Below, one piece after another: positions 30,938 through 40,502 of a stretch of 44,678 bases of DNA (within the stretch, counting starts at the first letter, position 1; every line of letters starts with the position of its first letter). This stretch comes from an uncultured Peptostreptococcaceae bacterium (lineage in GTDB: Bacteria > Bacillota > Clostridia > Peptostreptococcales > Peptostreptococcaceae). Under the pieces are notes generated by a model. The model saw only the letters and a program-made list of their open reading frames with translations. It made no database searches and had not been told where the DNA came from. The stretch spans positions 1 through 44,678 of the forward strand of contig CAMTIM010000003.1 in the NCBI GenBank assembly GCA_947072565.1, written 5' to 3'. The translations under genes and the position numbers were made by a program.

Positions 30938-31324
30938 CTAAAAAGGAAGTTCTCCTTCAACAGAACTTAAGTTTATAGGTTCAAAATTAAGTTCATTTTT
31001 TTCAGTCTTAGGGTAATCTAAGTAATCAATTTTATGTGCAATAATCTTTTGAGCTTTTCTTGATTTCCCATTTTCATCTCTCCAAACTTCACTTTTTACT
31101 CTAGCAATTACATTTACTAATCTTCCTTTATCTAAATTATTTACCGTACTTTCAGCTAACTTATTAAAACAATATATAGTTATAAAATCTGTATTATTTT
31201 CATTATTTTTTGAGTATTCTCTATCAACAGCTAAGTCAAATTCTGCAATAGGAAGTCCACTTCCTTGAACATATTTTAGTTGTGGTTCTTTTGATAATCT
31301 TCCTGTTAGAAACACGTAATTCAT
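30938..31324 (-). CDS. ssb: Single-stranded DNA-binding protein
   Basis: 128 aa, GGAGG 7 nt before the ATG. OB-fold hallmarks: MNYVFLTGRLSKEPQLKYVQ, FDLAVDREYSKN, TDFITIYCFNKLAEST, LDKGRLVNVIARVKSEVW. The tail ends in GELPF instead of the usual DDDIPF-type end but keeps the acidic-hydrophobic character. Plasmid SSBs coat the incoming strand in the recipient and often accompany topB in Gram-positive transfer regions. Confidence 0.93.
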   Translation of the reverse strand: MNYVFLTGRLSKEPQLKYVQGSGLPIAEFDLAVDREYSKNNENNTDFITIYCFNKLAESTVNNLDKGRLVNVIARVKSEVWRDENGKSRKAQKIIAHKIDYLDYPKTEKNELNFEPINLSSVEGELPF

Positions 31325-31349
31325 TTATATTCCTCCAATAAATATTTTT

Positions 31350-33437
31350 TTATTTTTTATTATTAAATTCTAATTTGAAGTTAGTATAATCACCATTTAA
31401 ATTCATAATTACTGTTCCATCATATGTAGATGATCCATCTTTCTTTTTGAATCCTTTTACACAAACTTTTCCTTTTGATAATAAAGATTTAACTATAGTT
31501 TTTGTAACTTTTTTCCCTTTATCATTAAAGAATTTATTATTCTTATAAATTGAAAAAGTACACTTAGGAGTATCTTTAAACCCATCACAATAAAATGATT
31601 TTTCGCTTTCATATACATTTTTACAGCACTTAGGACATTTGCCTATAACCTCTTTTTCCTTTTCCTCTGATGCTATTTTATTGACTTCAATTTGCTTTGC
31701 TTTTTCTGTAGTTGCTGTTAAGTTATTGCTGAAAATTTCTAATGCTTTTTTTAAAGATAATTCATTTCTATATACTTGTTTTAAAGCTTTTGATAACTCA
31801 ACAGTTTTATTTTTATATAAATCTATTTGAAGTTTATTTAAAGTATTAATTAAATCAACTCCTAATTTATCAATATAAAAAGTTCCTTTTTCTTCTCTTA
31901 TATATTTAAGTTTAGTTGCCTTTTCTATTATAGTTGATCTGGTTGCAACTGTTCCTATCTCTACTCCACTAAGCATTAATTTATATTCTTCATCCTCGCT
32001 CATTTTTTCCTTTTTAAATGGATTTTTAAGGTAGTTGTTAAGCTCTTCTAATGTAATATGCTTAGGAGGTTGAGTTTCTTTATCTACTACGATTATATTG
32101 TTTTCTAGTTCTTCATTAATGTTAAATTTAGGTATATATTTTTCTTGCATGTCATTTTCAAATTTTAAGTATCCTAAAGATTTAATTGTGTTTCCTTTTA
32201 AAGTAAAATTGAAACTTCCTAGTTGAAAAAATACTTTTGTTTCCTCTATAACAGTATCCTCAATCAAGAAATTTGAGATAAATCTATTCTTTATTATGTT
32301 ATAAACATCTAACTCTTTTTCATTTAAATTTGTAGGTATTTTAATTGTAGGTATTATAGCACTATGACTTTCTACTTTAGATGTATCAAATATAGATTTC
32401 TTATTTTTCATCTCTAAAATATTATTTTTATCTATTGTGTTTATTATTTTTTGAACTTTATCTTTTTCTGCTTCTGCTAAATATTCTGTATTAGTCCTCG
32501 GGTAAGTCACCAATCCTTTTTCATATAAACTTTGAATAATTTTTAAACTTTCATTAGCACTCATTTTAAATTCTTTTGATAATTTATTTTGAAGTTTATC
32601 AAGAGAAAATAATTTTTTAGGTTTCCTTTTTATATCTTTAATTTCAATATCTTTTACTATTATTTTTTCATTTTTAATTTGCTCTATTACTTTGGTGCAA
32701 TCTTCTTTTGTATCAAATTTAAGTTCATCTATGCTAAATTTTAATGTTTTATTATCTTTAATTATGTTAGCTTCTGCTTGATAATATTTCTTAGATTTGA
32801 AATTATTAATGTCAAAATCTCTATTATATATAACTTCAACGATAGGTATCAAAACTCTACCTACAGGTAACATTTTAGATGTTTTACAAGTTACTAATCT
32901 AGTTAAATTAATTCCATATATCCAATCTACACAGGTTCTAACAAATCCTTCATTATATAATAAGTTATAATCACTTCCATCTTTTAAGTTGTTTAGAGAT
33001 GTTCTAATTGTTTCCTCAGTTTGTTCTGGCAACCAAAGTCTTTTAATATCCTTTTTACTTTCTAATGCTCTATCAATTATTAATCTTACAATAACTTCTC
33101 CTTCTCGATCGGCATCCCCACAGTTAATTATTGTGCTTACATCTTCTCTATTAATTAAAGTCTTTATAGTCTTAAATTGCTTCTTTACTCCAACATCATC
33201 TATTAATTTAAATTTATACTCATTAGGTATAAAAGGTAGTTCATTTAAATCCCACTTTGACTTTTCTCTATTGAAATAATCATCTATAGAACATAATTGA
33301 AATAGATGCCCAAAAGCAAATGTTACTATGTATTTTCCATTTTCAAAGTACCCATCTTTTCTCTCAAAGTTTCCTCCTATAGCTTTTACTATAGTAGTTG
33401 CTAAAGACGGTTTTTCGGCTATTATTATTTTTTTCAT
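31350..33437 (-). CDS. topB: DNA topoisomerase III
   Basis: 695 aa, type IA topoisomerase. The TOPRIM domain has IIAEKPSLA (4-12) and the acidic triad region GDADREGE (107-114). The catalytic Tyr312 lies in GLVTYPRTNTEY. A C-terminal zinc-finger-like block has CPKC...C...C. AAAGGAG ribosome site. TopB is common in Gram-positive conjugation modules (for example TrsI of pSK41, from memory). Complete. Confidence 0.95.
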   Translation of the reverse strand: MKKIIIAEKPSLATTIVKAIGGNFERKDGYFENGKYIVTFAFGHLFQLCSIDDYFNREKSKWDLNELPFIPNEYKFKLIDDVGVKKQFKTIKTLINREDVSTIINCGDADREGEVIVRLIIDRALESKKDIKRLWLPEQTEETIRTSLNNLKDGSDYNLLYNEGFVRTCVDWIYGINLTRLVTCKTSKMLPVGRVLIPIVEVIYNRDFDINNFKSKKYYQAEANIIKDNKTLKFSIDELKFDTKEDCTKVIEQIKNEKIIVKDIEIKDIKRKPKKLFSLDKLQNKLSKEFKMSANESLKIIQSLYEKGLVTYPRTNTEYLAEAEKDKVQKIINTIDKNNILEMKNKKSIFDTSKVESHSAIIPTIKIPTNLNEKELDVYNIIKNRFISNFLIEDTVIEETKVFFQLGSFNFTLKGNTIKSLGYLKFENDMQEKYIPKFNINEELENNIIVVDKETQPPKHITLEELNNYLKNPFKKEKMSEDEEYKLMLSGVEIGTVATRSTIIEKATKLKYIREEKGTFYIDKLGVDLINTLNKLQIDLYKNKTVELSKALKQVYRNELSLKKALEIFSNNLTATTEKAKQIEVNKIASEEKEKEVIGKCPKCCKNVYESEKSFYCDGFKDTPKCTFSIYKNNKFFNDKGKKVTKTIVKSLLSKGKVCVKGFKKKDGSSTYDGTVIMNLNGDYTNFKLEFNNKK

Positions 33438-33472
33438 ATTTTTTTCTCCTTTATCTTTATAATCAGTAAAGG

Positions 33473-33516
33473 AAAAACTACCTAGATATTTTATATAAAA
33501 TATCCAGGTAGTTTTT
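33473..33516 (-). terminator. Rho-independent terminator
   Basis: AAAAACTACCTaGATATTTTA pairs with TAAAATATCcAGGTAGTTTTT, with T-run on the minus strand, between the hydrolase and topB genes. Confidence 0.88.
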
Positions 33517-33531
33517 CATAAATTTATAATA

Positions 33532-34734
33532 TTAATTTACTACTCTTCTAACATTCCCATTAATAACTTTTTTCCAGTAGGATTCGTTAATATCATTTGT
33601 CCAAACACCTTTACTTGTGCCACAGTGAAGGAATTTTCCTTCTCCTAAATATATAGCTACATGACCATTATATTTGTAAGTGTTAAAAAAAATAATATCC
33701 CCTCTTATCATTTCACTTGCATTAACTTTTCTACCAACTTTGGCTAGACTATCTGTTACTACAGACCTATAATCACCTAATGTTATTCCTGCACTAGCAT
33801 ACGCCCAATGAACAAAAGAGCTACAATCAAATCTTCTATTTGCTACGTCAGAAGGACTCCTACCACCACCCCATACATAAGGTGATTTACCTATTAATTG
33901 ACTTCCAGTTTGTATAGCTTTTTCTATTGTTTCATTGTTACCAACAGCACCAGAACCAGCACCACTAAGAGGTATATCTAGTCCTGTATTTCTAAATTCC
34001 ATAGCGTATTTAAATACTTTATTTGGGTAATCGAATTTAGCATTATCTAAATTTACATTCATGCCATATCCAGGTCCGCCATTGTATGTAGCAAATATTC
34101 TTCGTAATGTATCTCTGAAATCTGAATCAGTTTCACTAGCGTTGAAATTTATTAATGACATATTTTCAGTATTATTATAGTTTAGTTTAGGTGTTTTATT
34201 TTGCTTATATAATACATAATTAGCGTAATATCTTATTTCATATGACCCTCCGATTATTTGAGCTCTTGGATCCCTTAGATATTTATTCCACATATCTTCA
34301 CTACTTGAAAATGAATATCCTAGCTCCTTATATATATTACCTAATCCCAAATTCATTAAATACGCCCAAAGGTCTTTACCAGAACCATAATCATATTTTT
34401 GTACTTGCATTATTCCATATGCTCCACCATATGCATCTGAGGGATTAAAACCACTTTCTTGTTTTGCGATTGCAGCTAAAACCCAATTTGGGATACCGTA
34501 TATTTCAGATGCTTCATTAAAATAGGGTATATATTCGCTAGGAACTCCCGTTAAATTAGAATTAACGGATACTGTTTTTTTCTTTGAAATAACCCCAATC
34601 AGACTTATAGATATAACTGATATTAAAATAACAGAAAGCAAAGTAGATATATTTATAGCCAATATAGACTTTATAAATAAACGTATTTGCTTTGCTTTTT
34701 TATATGTTTTATTTGGTTGTTGTGCTCCTTGCAT
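33532..34734 (-). CDS. Bifunctional peptidoglycan hydrolase (SLT + NlpC/P60)
   Basis: 400 aa. One N-terminal membrane helix (about 20-50). A lysozyme-like transglycosylase domain has catalytic Glu93 in IAKQESGFNP, then GAYGIMQ and ATYNGGPGYG (about 62-245). An NlpC/P60 peptidase (about 270-400) has Cys304 in RRFDCSSFV, His358 in GHVAIYLG and His370 in FLHCG. This is the CwlT/VirB1-like architecture of Tn916- and pIP501-type systems. It opens the donor wall for the transfer channel. Starts 3 bp after the VirB8-like gene. Confidence 0.93.
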   Translation of the reverse strand: MQGAQQPNKTYKKAKQIRLFIKSILAINISTLLSVILISVISISLIGVISKKKTVSVNSNLTGVPSEYIPYFNEASEIYGIPNWVLAAIAKQESGFNPSDAYGGAYGIMQVQKYDYGSGKDLWAYLMNLGLGNIYKELGYSFSSSEDMWNKYLRDPRAQIIGGSYEIRYYANYVLYKQNKTPKLNYNNTENMSLINFNASETDSDFRDTLRRIFATYNGGPGYGMNVNLDNAKFDYPNKVFKYAMEFRNTGLDIPLSGAGSGAVGNNETIEKAIQTGSQLIGKSPYVWGGGRSPSDVANRRFDCSSFVHWAYASAGITLGDYRSVVTDSLAKVGRKVNASEMIRGDIIFFNTYKYNGHVAIYLGEGKFLHCGTSKGVWTNDINESYWKKVINGNVRRVVN

Positions 34735-34737
34735 AGG

Positions 34738-35292
34738 CTATATATTCTCTGATGATAATTGACCGATTTTCCAATTACCATTCTCATTTATAAGTAGAAT
34801 TGTGTATTTAGTCATTATATTTTCATCAGTTATATTATTTTTTTCATCTGACCAATCTGACCAAGCATTAGCAGTCCACATTATAGTTCCATCATCATTA
34901 TTTTTGAAATCGACTATAGTTAAATCGTTTATATTTCTATATACATATCCATTTTTAGGCATATTTTCTTCAAGTTTAACACTTTCATTCATTTCTAAAT
35001 ATAAAGGCTCAACTATAAGATTTTTAACAGAATCTAATCGGTTTAAATTATTATCTTTTGATATAAGATGATATGCTCTTACAAACTTTTCAACTATATC
35101 CATAGTATCTTTTTTTACTTGATTTATATCACTAGGTTTTTCATCTATCTTACTAGAATTATTTACTTGATTCGTATCCATATATTCTTTTGATTTATTA
35201 TTTTTATCTTTTAATAAGAAAAAAGAAAATAAAAAGAACATTATTAATATTAATGAAAATAATAATAATGTTCTTTTTCTATCATCATTCAT
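34738..35292 (-). CDS. VirB8-like/NTF2-fold conjugation protein
   Basis: 184 aa from ATG 35292 (AAAGGGGGTG 6 nt upstream). A membrane helix (about 8-27) is followed by a Ser/Asp linker and a C-terminal domain of about 110 aa: VEKFVRAYHLISKD, helices, then strands NNDDGTIMWTANAW, KYTILLINENGNWKIGQLS. The helix-rich start and curved sheet with a final WKI(G) strand match VirB8/TcpC/TraH-like NTF2 folds. It lies between virB4 and the hydrolase. The fold call comes from pattern only. Confidence 0.7.
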   Translation of the reverse strand: MNDDRKRTLLLFSLILIMFFLFSFFLLKDKNNKSKEYMDTNQVNNSSKIDEKPSDINQVKKDTMDIVEKFVRAYHLISKDNNLNRLDSVKNLIVEPLYLEMNESVKLEENMPKNGYVYRNINDLTIVDFKNNDDGTIMWTANAWSDWSDEKNNITDENIMTKYTILLINENGNWKIGQLSSENI

Positions 35293-35293
35293 T

Positions 35294-37195
35294 TTAAGCA
35301 CCCCCTTTGAATAAGTCTAATTCTTCTTCAGATGCTTCTATATTGAATGATATATTACCAACTCCATTTATACACAATACGCAATCTCCTGTTTTTAAGG
35401 TGGGTATTGTTACTAATTCACTTTCTGACAACTGATTATTAAATACATCTTGTAGAATTTGCTTAACATTACTATCTTGTTGCATGATGAATTTATACTG
35501 CGTTAAATCAAACATTATTTTTATCTTATTAAGCATTTCACTATCTATATTAGAAGGAGCAATATCACGAATACTGTGTGTTGCAAATATTAATCCTCCA
35601 AAATATTTTCTAGCTTCTCTTTGGAATAAAGTTAAATATTCAACTGCTGTAGGATTATCAGAATTAATTATTCTATGAGATTCATCTATGAATAAAATAT
35701 ATTTAAAACATTCTTTATAAAATTTTTCTTTGTTATCAAATAATCTTTTTTCTTTTATTCCTTGAACTAACGCGTTATTCCAAAGCATAGTTAATATATT
35801 AAATATTTGTGCATGGAATATACGACTTTCAAGCTGACTTAAATACCTAAGATTAAAAGATAAAACTTTTTCGTTATCTAAATCTCTTATAGTTGAATGA
35901 CCATTGAATAATTTGGGATAACTTGTAACTATATTATCTATATTTAATTGAATACTTTCTAATCTGCACTTTCGAGTATCAGACAGTTTATCATTAAAAA
36001 TTCCTTCTTTTATATTACTGTATAAGATAGAGTTTATATAGTCTAATAAATCACCCATTATAGGATATTTATCGAAGTCATACTCTGTAGCTTTTTCTTT
36101 ATCAATTCCCCAATGTATATAAAAATCATTTAATATCTTATTAAATTCTCTTTCTTCATCACTTGGACAATTTATACTGATAAACTTATACATAGTAGTT
36201 AATTTAGATATATGGGTTGTATATGATCCATCATTATTAACTTCATTATTTCTTTCATCTATAATAGTTGCAAAAACTTGTAAAGGATTTATTATCCCAC
36301 TTGTACCATCTAATGAAATATTTTTACCACCTAGAGAATGAATTAAATCTTTAAATTCTCCTGTTATATCAAGTACTCTTATTGTATTTCCAACTATAGC
36401 ATTATCAAGAACCAATTTTTTTAATAATGTAGATTTACCCGCCCCCATCATACCTAAAATAAGAGCATTATATGATTTCCTATGTTCGTCCTTAGTAAAT
36501 AAATCAAATAATACATTTCCCCCTGTTCTTGTTGTCCCTAAATATACTCCTGTCGGATCATTTAGGCTTGTGTAGTGGAATGGGTATCCACCAGAAAGCG
36601 ATATAGAAGGTAATGCCTTACCATGCCTTTTATTTGCTAGTAACAATTGCTCTGAGTACCCCATAAATAATGATTGCCACTCATATTCCTGTTCATTAAG
36701 GCATACTGTTGCTCCAAATCCCAAACCTTCTAATTCTTCTATTAATTCTTTTACTTTTACATCTAAATCATGCTTTGTTTTTGCAGACAGATAATATCTA
36801 ATATGTATTAATTTAACTACCTCACCAGAATTTGTTATTTCTTCTACCAAATTATGTAGTTTGCCATATGTACTTTGAGCTTCTATTATATTAACTTCAT
36901 TTATTTCCTCTCTAACTCGGCTCTTTTGCTCTACCATAGATTTATTAATTTTTTTCAATGCAGTTTTTTTATTCTCAGTAGAAATATCTATACTAACTAT
37001 AGAATTGGTTATATTGGTTAGTTGAGCTAACCAAAATGTATTTACTTGTTGTTTATAATCATATAGATGTACTATTGTTTCATAACCATCACCTTTTTGT
37101 ATAACTTTTTCATCAAATTTAATACCACCAGAGGGTTGTATTTTGGTTAAAAGATATGGATTGTATTCTTTTGAATTTAAATTACGTTTCTTCAT
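35294..37195 (-). CDS. virB4: VirB4-family conjugation ATPase
   Basis: 633 aa. Walker A LGMMGAGKSTLLKK (about 247-260) and Walker B YILFIDESHRII (about 499-510) are intact. C-terminal motifs include FATHSIRDIA. The N-terminal domain (YKQQVNTFWLAQLTN... YYLSAKT) is the usual VirB4 beta-rich part. It powers T4SS assembly and substrate transfer (TrsE/TraE of pSK41/pIP501). Ribosome site AAGGAAG. A terminator separates it from the gene before. Confidence 0.93.
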   Translation of the reverse strand: MKKRNLNSKEYNPYLLTKIQPSGGIKFDEKVIQKGDGYETIVHLYDYKQQVNTFWLAQLTNITNSIVSIDISTENKKTALKKINKSMVEQKSRVREEINEVNIIEAQSTYGKLHNLVEEITNSGEVVKLIHIRYYLSAKTKHDLDVKVKELIEELEGLGFGATVCLNEQEYEWQSLFMGYSEQLLLANKRHGKALPSISLSGGYPFHYTSLNDPTGVYLGTTRTGGNVLFDLFTKDEHRKSYNALILGMMGAGKSTLLKKLVLDNAIVGNTIRVLDITGEFKDLIHSLGGKNISLDGTSGIINPLQVFATIIDERNNEVNNDGSYTTHISKLTTMYKFISINCPSDEEREFNKILNDFYIHWGIDKEKATEYDFDKYPIMGDLLDYINSILYSNIKEGIFNDKLSDTRKCRLESIQLNIDNIVTSYPKLFNGHSTIRDLDNEKVLSFNLRYLSQLESRIFHAQIFNILTMLWNNALVQGIKEKRLFDNKEKFYKECFKYILFIDESHRIINSDNPTAVEYLTLFQREARKYFGGLIFATHSIRDIAPSNIDSEMLNKIKIMFDLTQYKFIMQQDSNVKQILQDVFNNQLSESELVTIPTLKTGDCVLCINGVGNISFNIEASEEELDLFKGGA

Positions 37196-37235
37196 AACAA
37201 AATTTCTTCCTTTCTATATAATTTATTGAAAATAA

Positions 37236-37275
37236 AAAGAACTAGCAACTCTATTTCAGAGTGCCTAGTTCTCTT
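37236..37275 (-). terminator. Rho-independent terminator
   Basis: AGAACTAG..ACTCT/AGAGT..CTAGTTCT with a 5-nt loop and T-rich sequence on the minus strand. Lies within the conjugation unit, before virB4. Confidence 0.8.
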
Positions 37276-37874
37276 TACTTTAATTTTGAAAACAAGCCCT
37301 TTATTTTTGAATTTTGATTATTTAATTTAAATAATATTTTGAGCTTTTTATCAAGCTCTATTTTATTTATTTTTATACTATCACTTGATAGCCTAAATAG
37401 AAGTTGCTCTTTATCATATTTACTTTTATTATCTTTAGCGTATAGAAAAATATAAAACTCTTTATCGTATCTATATTCTTCTAAAAATTGTAACTCTCTA
37501 ATCTTATTTTCTAAATATCCTTTGTATATATCACTTTCTGTAGTATCTAATTTATCAAATAAATTATTTTGTTGATCTGTTGTGTTTACAGGAAATTGCA
37601 TACATACTATTTTAAAATCATCTTTATATTGTCTAAGTAAATTAGAAAAATCACTTATATGTTTATATATTTCATCTTCATTCAATGAATAGACATCTTT
37701 TGTACCAATCTGGTATATATTCATATAGCCGTAAGAGGTTTGAAAGAAACCATCTTCGCATATATCTTCTATTGGAAGTATATCTAAAATGCTTTTATGA
37801 ACTTTTTTTATTTCTTTTTTAAATTCCTTTTCTTCTGATTTTTCAGTATCTGTAAATCTATCTAAAAGACCCAT
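37275..37874 (-). CDS. TrsD/TraD-like conjugation protein
   Basis: 199 aa, GAGGTG ribosome site. Soluble, charged. A Lys/Glu-rich start leads to ILPIEDICEDGFFQTSYGYM NIYQI, DDFKIVCMQFPVNTTDQQ and FYIFLYAKDN. It resembles the N-terminal beta domain of VirB4 proteins. In pSK41 and pIP501 a protein of similar size (TrsD/TraD) sits between the VirB3-like protein and VirB4, as here (from memory). Probable partner of VirB4 at the inner membrane. Confidence 0.7.
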   Translation of the reverse strand: MGLLDRFTDTEKSEEKEFKKEIKKVHKSILDILPIEDICEDGFFQTSYGYMNIYQIGTKDVYSLNEDEIYKHISDFSNLLRQYKDDFKIVCMQFPVNTTDQQNNLFDKLDTTESDIYKGYLENKIRELQFLEEYRYDKEFYIFLYAKDNKSKYDKEQLLFRLSSDSIKINKIELDKKLKILFKLNNQNSKIKGLFSKLK

Positions 37875-37888
37875 AATTCACCTCTATA

Positions 37889-38197
37889 TTAATCTTTATA
37901 TTCTTCAGTTATAACATTGTAGTCTATCGAATGATATGTACGATTACTTTTCTTATATAGTATAATAATCGATTCATATAAACGCTTATTGGGATTATTC
38001 TTTTGATTTTTTTGAACCAATATTATAGCTATTGATAGCATGAATACATAATATAAAACTATGTAAGAGCTATTTATAGAAGCACTTGTAATCCATGTAA
38101 AAATAAGTATTGAAATAATAATACAAAAATCTTTGATGAATATACTTCTCCATAATTTATTTTCAGATGCAATTTCTTTTGGTATATGAAAAATCAA
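37889..38197 (-). CDS. VirB3-like membrane protein
   Basis: 102 aa from TTG 38197, with AGGTGA 6 nt upstream. The N-terminal MIFHIPKEIASENKLWRSIF is followed by two membrane helices (about 25-62) and a basic C-terminal tail ending in SIDYNVITEEYKD. Size and topology match TrsC/DUF5592-type VirB3 analogues, which lie directly before TrsD and TrsE as they do here. It interacts with VirB4 at the membrane. Confidence 0.75.
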   Translation of the reverse strand: MIFHIPKEIASENKLWRSIFIKDFCIIISILIFTWITSASINSSYIVLYYVFMLSIAIILVQKNQKNNPNKRLYESIIILYKKSNRTYHSIDYNVITEEYKD

Positions 38198-38240
38198 TTT
38201 TTATCACCTATCTTTTTTAATTTTATTTAAATATCTACAC

Positions 38241-38273
38241 AAAAGAAAGGAAAGTAATAATTACTTTCCTTCT
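38241..38273 (-). terminator. Rho-independent terminator
   Basis: Perfect AGGAAAGTAA/TTACTTTCCT with loop TAA and T-rich sequence on the minus strand, after the VirB6-like gene. Confidence 0.8.
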
Positions 38274-38280
38274 CTTAACT

Positions 38281-40476
38281 TTATTTGCTCTTCGTAAATT
38301 TTTTAATTTTATTAATTTTATTTTCTTTAGGATTATCAAATTTAACTCTATTCTTTATGCTCTCACCTGTATTTTTTCCAACTTCAAAGCTTTTCTTAGT
38401 TGCTTGCACATTTGGATTCGCTCTAATACTATCCTTTACATATTGACCTATATGTCTATTTTCAATGCCACTAGCATTTTTACTACTATCCTTTACATAT
38501 TGACCTATATGCCTATTTTCAATACCACTAGCATTTTTACTACTATTATTTATATTGTTGCTTGGTAAAGGATTCGCTTTTGAATTATCTAAATTATTTT
38601 TACTCTGATGTTCGTTTGATAAAGCAGATTTCATTTGACTTCCTAATGTTTCAGTTTTTGAAATGCTATCATTTTTCATGCCTTCTTTATTTTCTATTTT
38701 AAGTCCATCACTTTTATCAGCATTTAATCCATACCTAGAAGGATCTACAACTCTATGTGCTTGATGCCCTAAATGGTTCGGTCTATTTGATTTTTCATTA
38801 TTATATTTATTATTGTTTGTGTTTCTATCTACTGGGAATTTATTATCGTCCATATCTGATTTATCTTTAATATTATCAATATTTGTACTACTTTGTTCTA
38901 TTGGACTATTGTTGAATTCCTCTTGTATATAACTAGCAGGGGTTGTATTTACGTTATCATCTATGTTGCTTTCTGTATTATTATAATCATTGACATCATT
39001 ATTTGTACTACTATTATCCTTAACATCATTATTTGCACTACTATCTTTAGTATCATTATTTAATGTGCTACTATCATTGACATCATTATTTGTACTGCTA
39101 TTATCTTTAGTATCATTATTTAATGTGCTACTATCAGAGCTATTCCTCTTTAGCTCCTTACTAGATTTATCACTATTTTTCATTTGAGATGCCAAGCTCT
39201 CATTATTAGGATTTTCAACTCCATTTTCCTTTGATGCTTTCATATCCTCTTCTAATTTACCACCTTTAGAGAAAGCTCCAGATAATGTTCCTACCCCAAA
39301 TCCACCTATTTTACTTGCTTTATTTCCTACCTCTTTAGATATTTTAGATAGTGTTGTAGCTGTTGCTCCTACACTTTTAGAAAGTGCCATAGCACCCATT
39401 GCAAAACTATGACCATCTTTTACACCTGCATCTATTCCTAAAATTCTCTCTATTATATTTGCTCCATCTATTACAAACCATGCTCCAATACATAATAGAA
39501 TTACATTATACATAGTAGGGAAGTTTTTACTTTCAATATAAACACTAAATAATAAGTATATCTTCATCATTAAAGCTATAGAGAATATAACAGCAAATAT
39601 ATTTACTAAATACTTTATGACTTCCTTAGTCTTTTGACCATTGCCTATATCAGAAGTTGCCATCAATAGAGCTAATAGTTTTCCTACTGCAAGTTCTAAG
39701 AATAATTTAACAATCTTAATTGATGCAAATAGCATAACTGCTGTATTACATAATAATGTAGTTATAACCACCATATAATCTAAGTTAAAACGATAATATT
39801 TTTCTTTAATAACATCAAAAAATCCATTATCTAACGCTTTAAGCTCTTTTTTACTGTTTACATCGGTCGAAATTCTATTTAGAAAAACATCTTTATTTTT
39901 AACCTTACTTTCATCTATTGTTTCATGTATATCAATATAATCAATATCTTTCTCATTTATATTATTTCTTAAATTTTTACCACTAAATTTAAAGCTGTCT
40001 AAATAATATAAATCATACATATTATCTTTTATTATTTTATTTGCTGATAACTTCACCTTATTATTATCAATTCCATCTAATGCCTTTACAGAAGATATTG
40101 TTATATTACTAAGTTGTATCATCAATGTTGGCAATAACACTATAGTGCATAGAGCTAGAATTGTATTTTGAAATGCCTTTTCTTTTTTAAATTCTCTATC
40201 AAACATTATCTTATATCCAATGTAAATAATTGATAGTGATAAGAAAGCCCATATTATTGGTGATAGCTTAGTAAATATTTTATTTATACCTTCACTTGCG
40301 AAAAAACCATTTAAAGATAAAGCAGCATCAAAAAAACCTTCTATAGAGTTTGATAAAAATACAAGTATTTTTATCAATCCCCACAAAAAGAATCTCATTA
40401 TATATTCAGGCATTGTATTTAATTGAAATACATCATTATATGATGTAAGTATTCCCATTACTTCACTTTCATTCAT
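38281..40476 (-). CDS. VirB6/TrbL-like channel protein with repeat-rich tail
   Basis: 731 aa, GGTGAG ribosome site. About six to eight membrane helices in residues 1-345 with a soluble loop (about 130-230), and a GFGVGTLSGAFSKGG segment after them. This matches VirB6/TrsL-type polytopic channel proteins. The C-terminal half (about 400-731) is a hydrophilic Ser/Asn/Asp tail. It has tandem STLNNDTKD/STNNDVND-type repeats (about 435-490) and a duplicated SSKNASGIENRHIGQYVKDS unit near 650-690. The repeats suggest recombination-driven length change of a flexible tail. Confidence 0.83.
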   Translation of the reverse strand: MNESEVMGILTSYNDVFQLNTMPEYIMRFFLWGLIKILVFLSNSIEGFFDAALSLNGFFASEGINKIFTKLSPIIWAFLSLSIIYIGYKIMFDREFKKEKAFQNTILALCTIVLLPTLMIQLSNITISSVKALDGIDNNKVKLSANKIIKDNMYDLYYLDSFKFSGKNLRNNINEKDIDYIDIHETIDESKVKNKDVFLNRISTDVNSKKELKALDNGFFDVIKEKYYRFNLDYMVVITTLLCNTAVMLFASIKIVKLFLELAVGKLLALLMATSDIGNGQKTKEVIKYLVNIFAVIFSIALMMKIYLLFSVYIESKNFPTMYNVILLCIGAWFVIDGANIIERILGIDAGVKDGHSFAMGAMALSKSVGATATTLSKISKEVGNKASKIGGFGVGTLSGAFSKGGKLEEDMKASKENGVENPNNESLASQMKNSDKSSKELKRNSSDSSTLNNDTKDNSSTNNDVNDSSTLNNDTKDSSANNDVKDNSSTNNDVNDYNNTESNIDDNVNTTPASYIQEEFNNSPIEQSSTNIDNIKDKSDMDDNKFPVDRNTNNNKYNNEKSNRPNHLGHQAHRVVDPSRYGLNADKSDGLKIENKEGMKNDSISKTETLGSQMKSALSNEHQSKNNLDNSKANPLPSNNINNSSKNASGIENRHIGQYVKDSSKNASGIENRHIGQYVKDSIRANPNVQATKKSFEVGKNTGESIKNRVKFDNPKENKINKIKKFTKSK

Positions 40477-40502
40477 CTAAAAATCTCACCACACTTTTAA
40501 TT

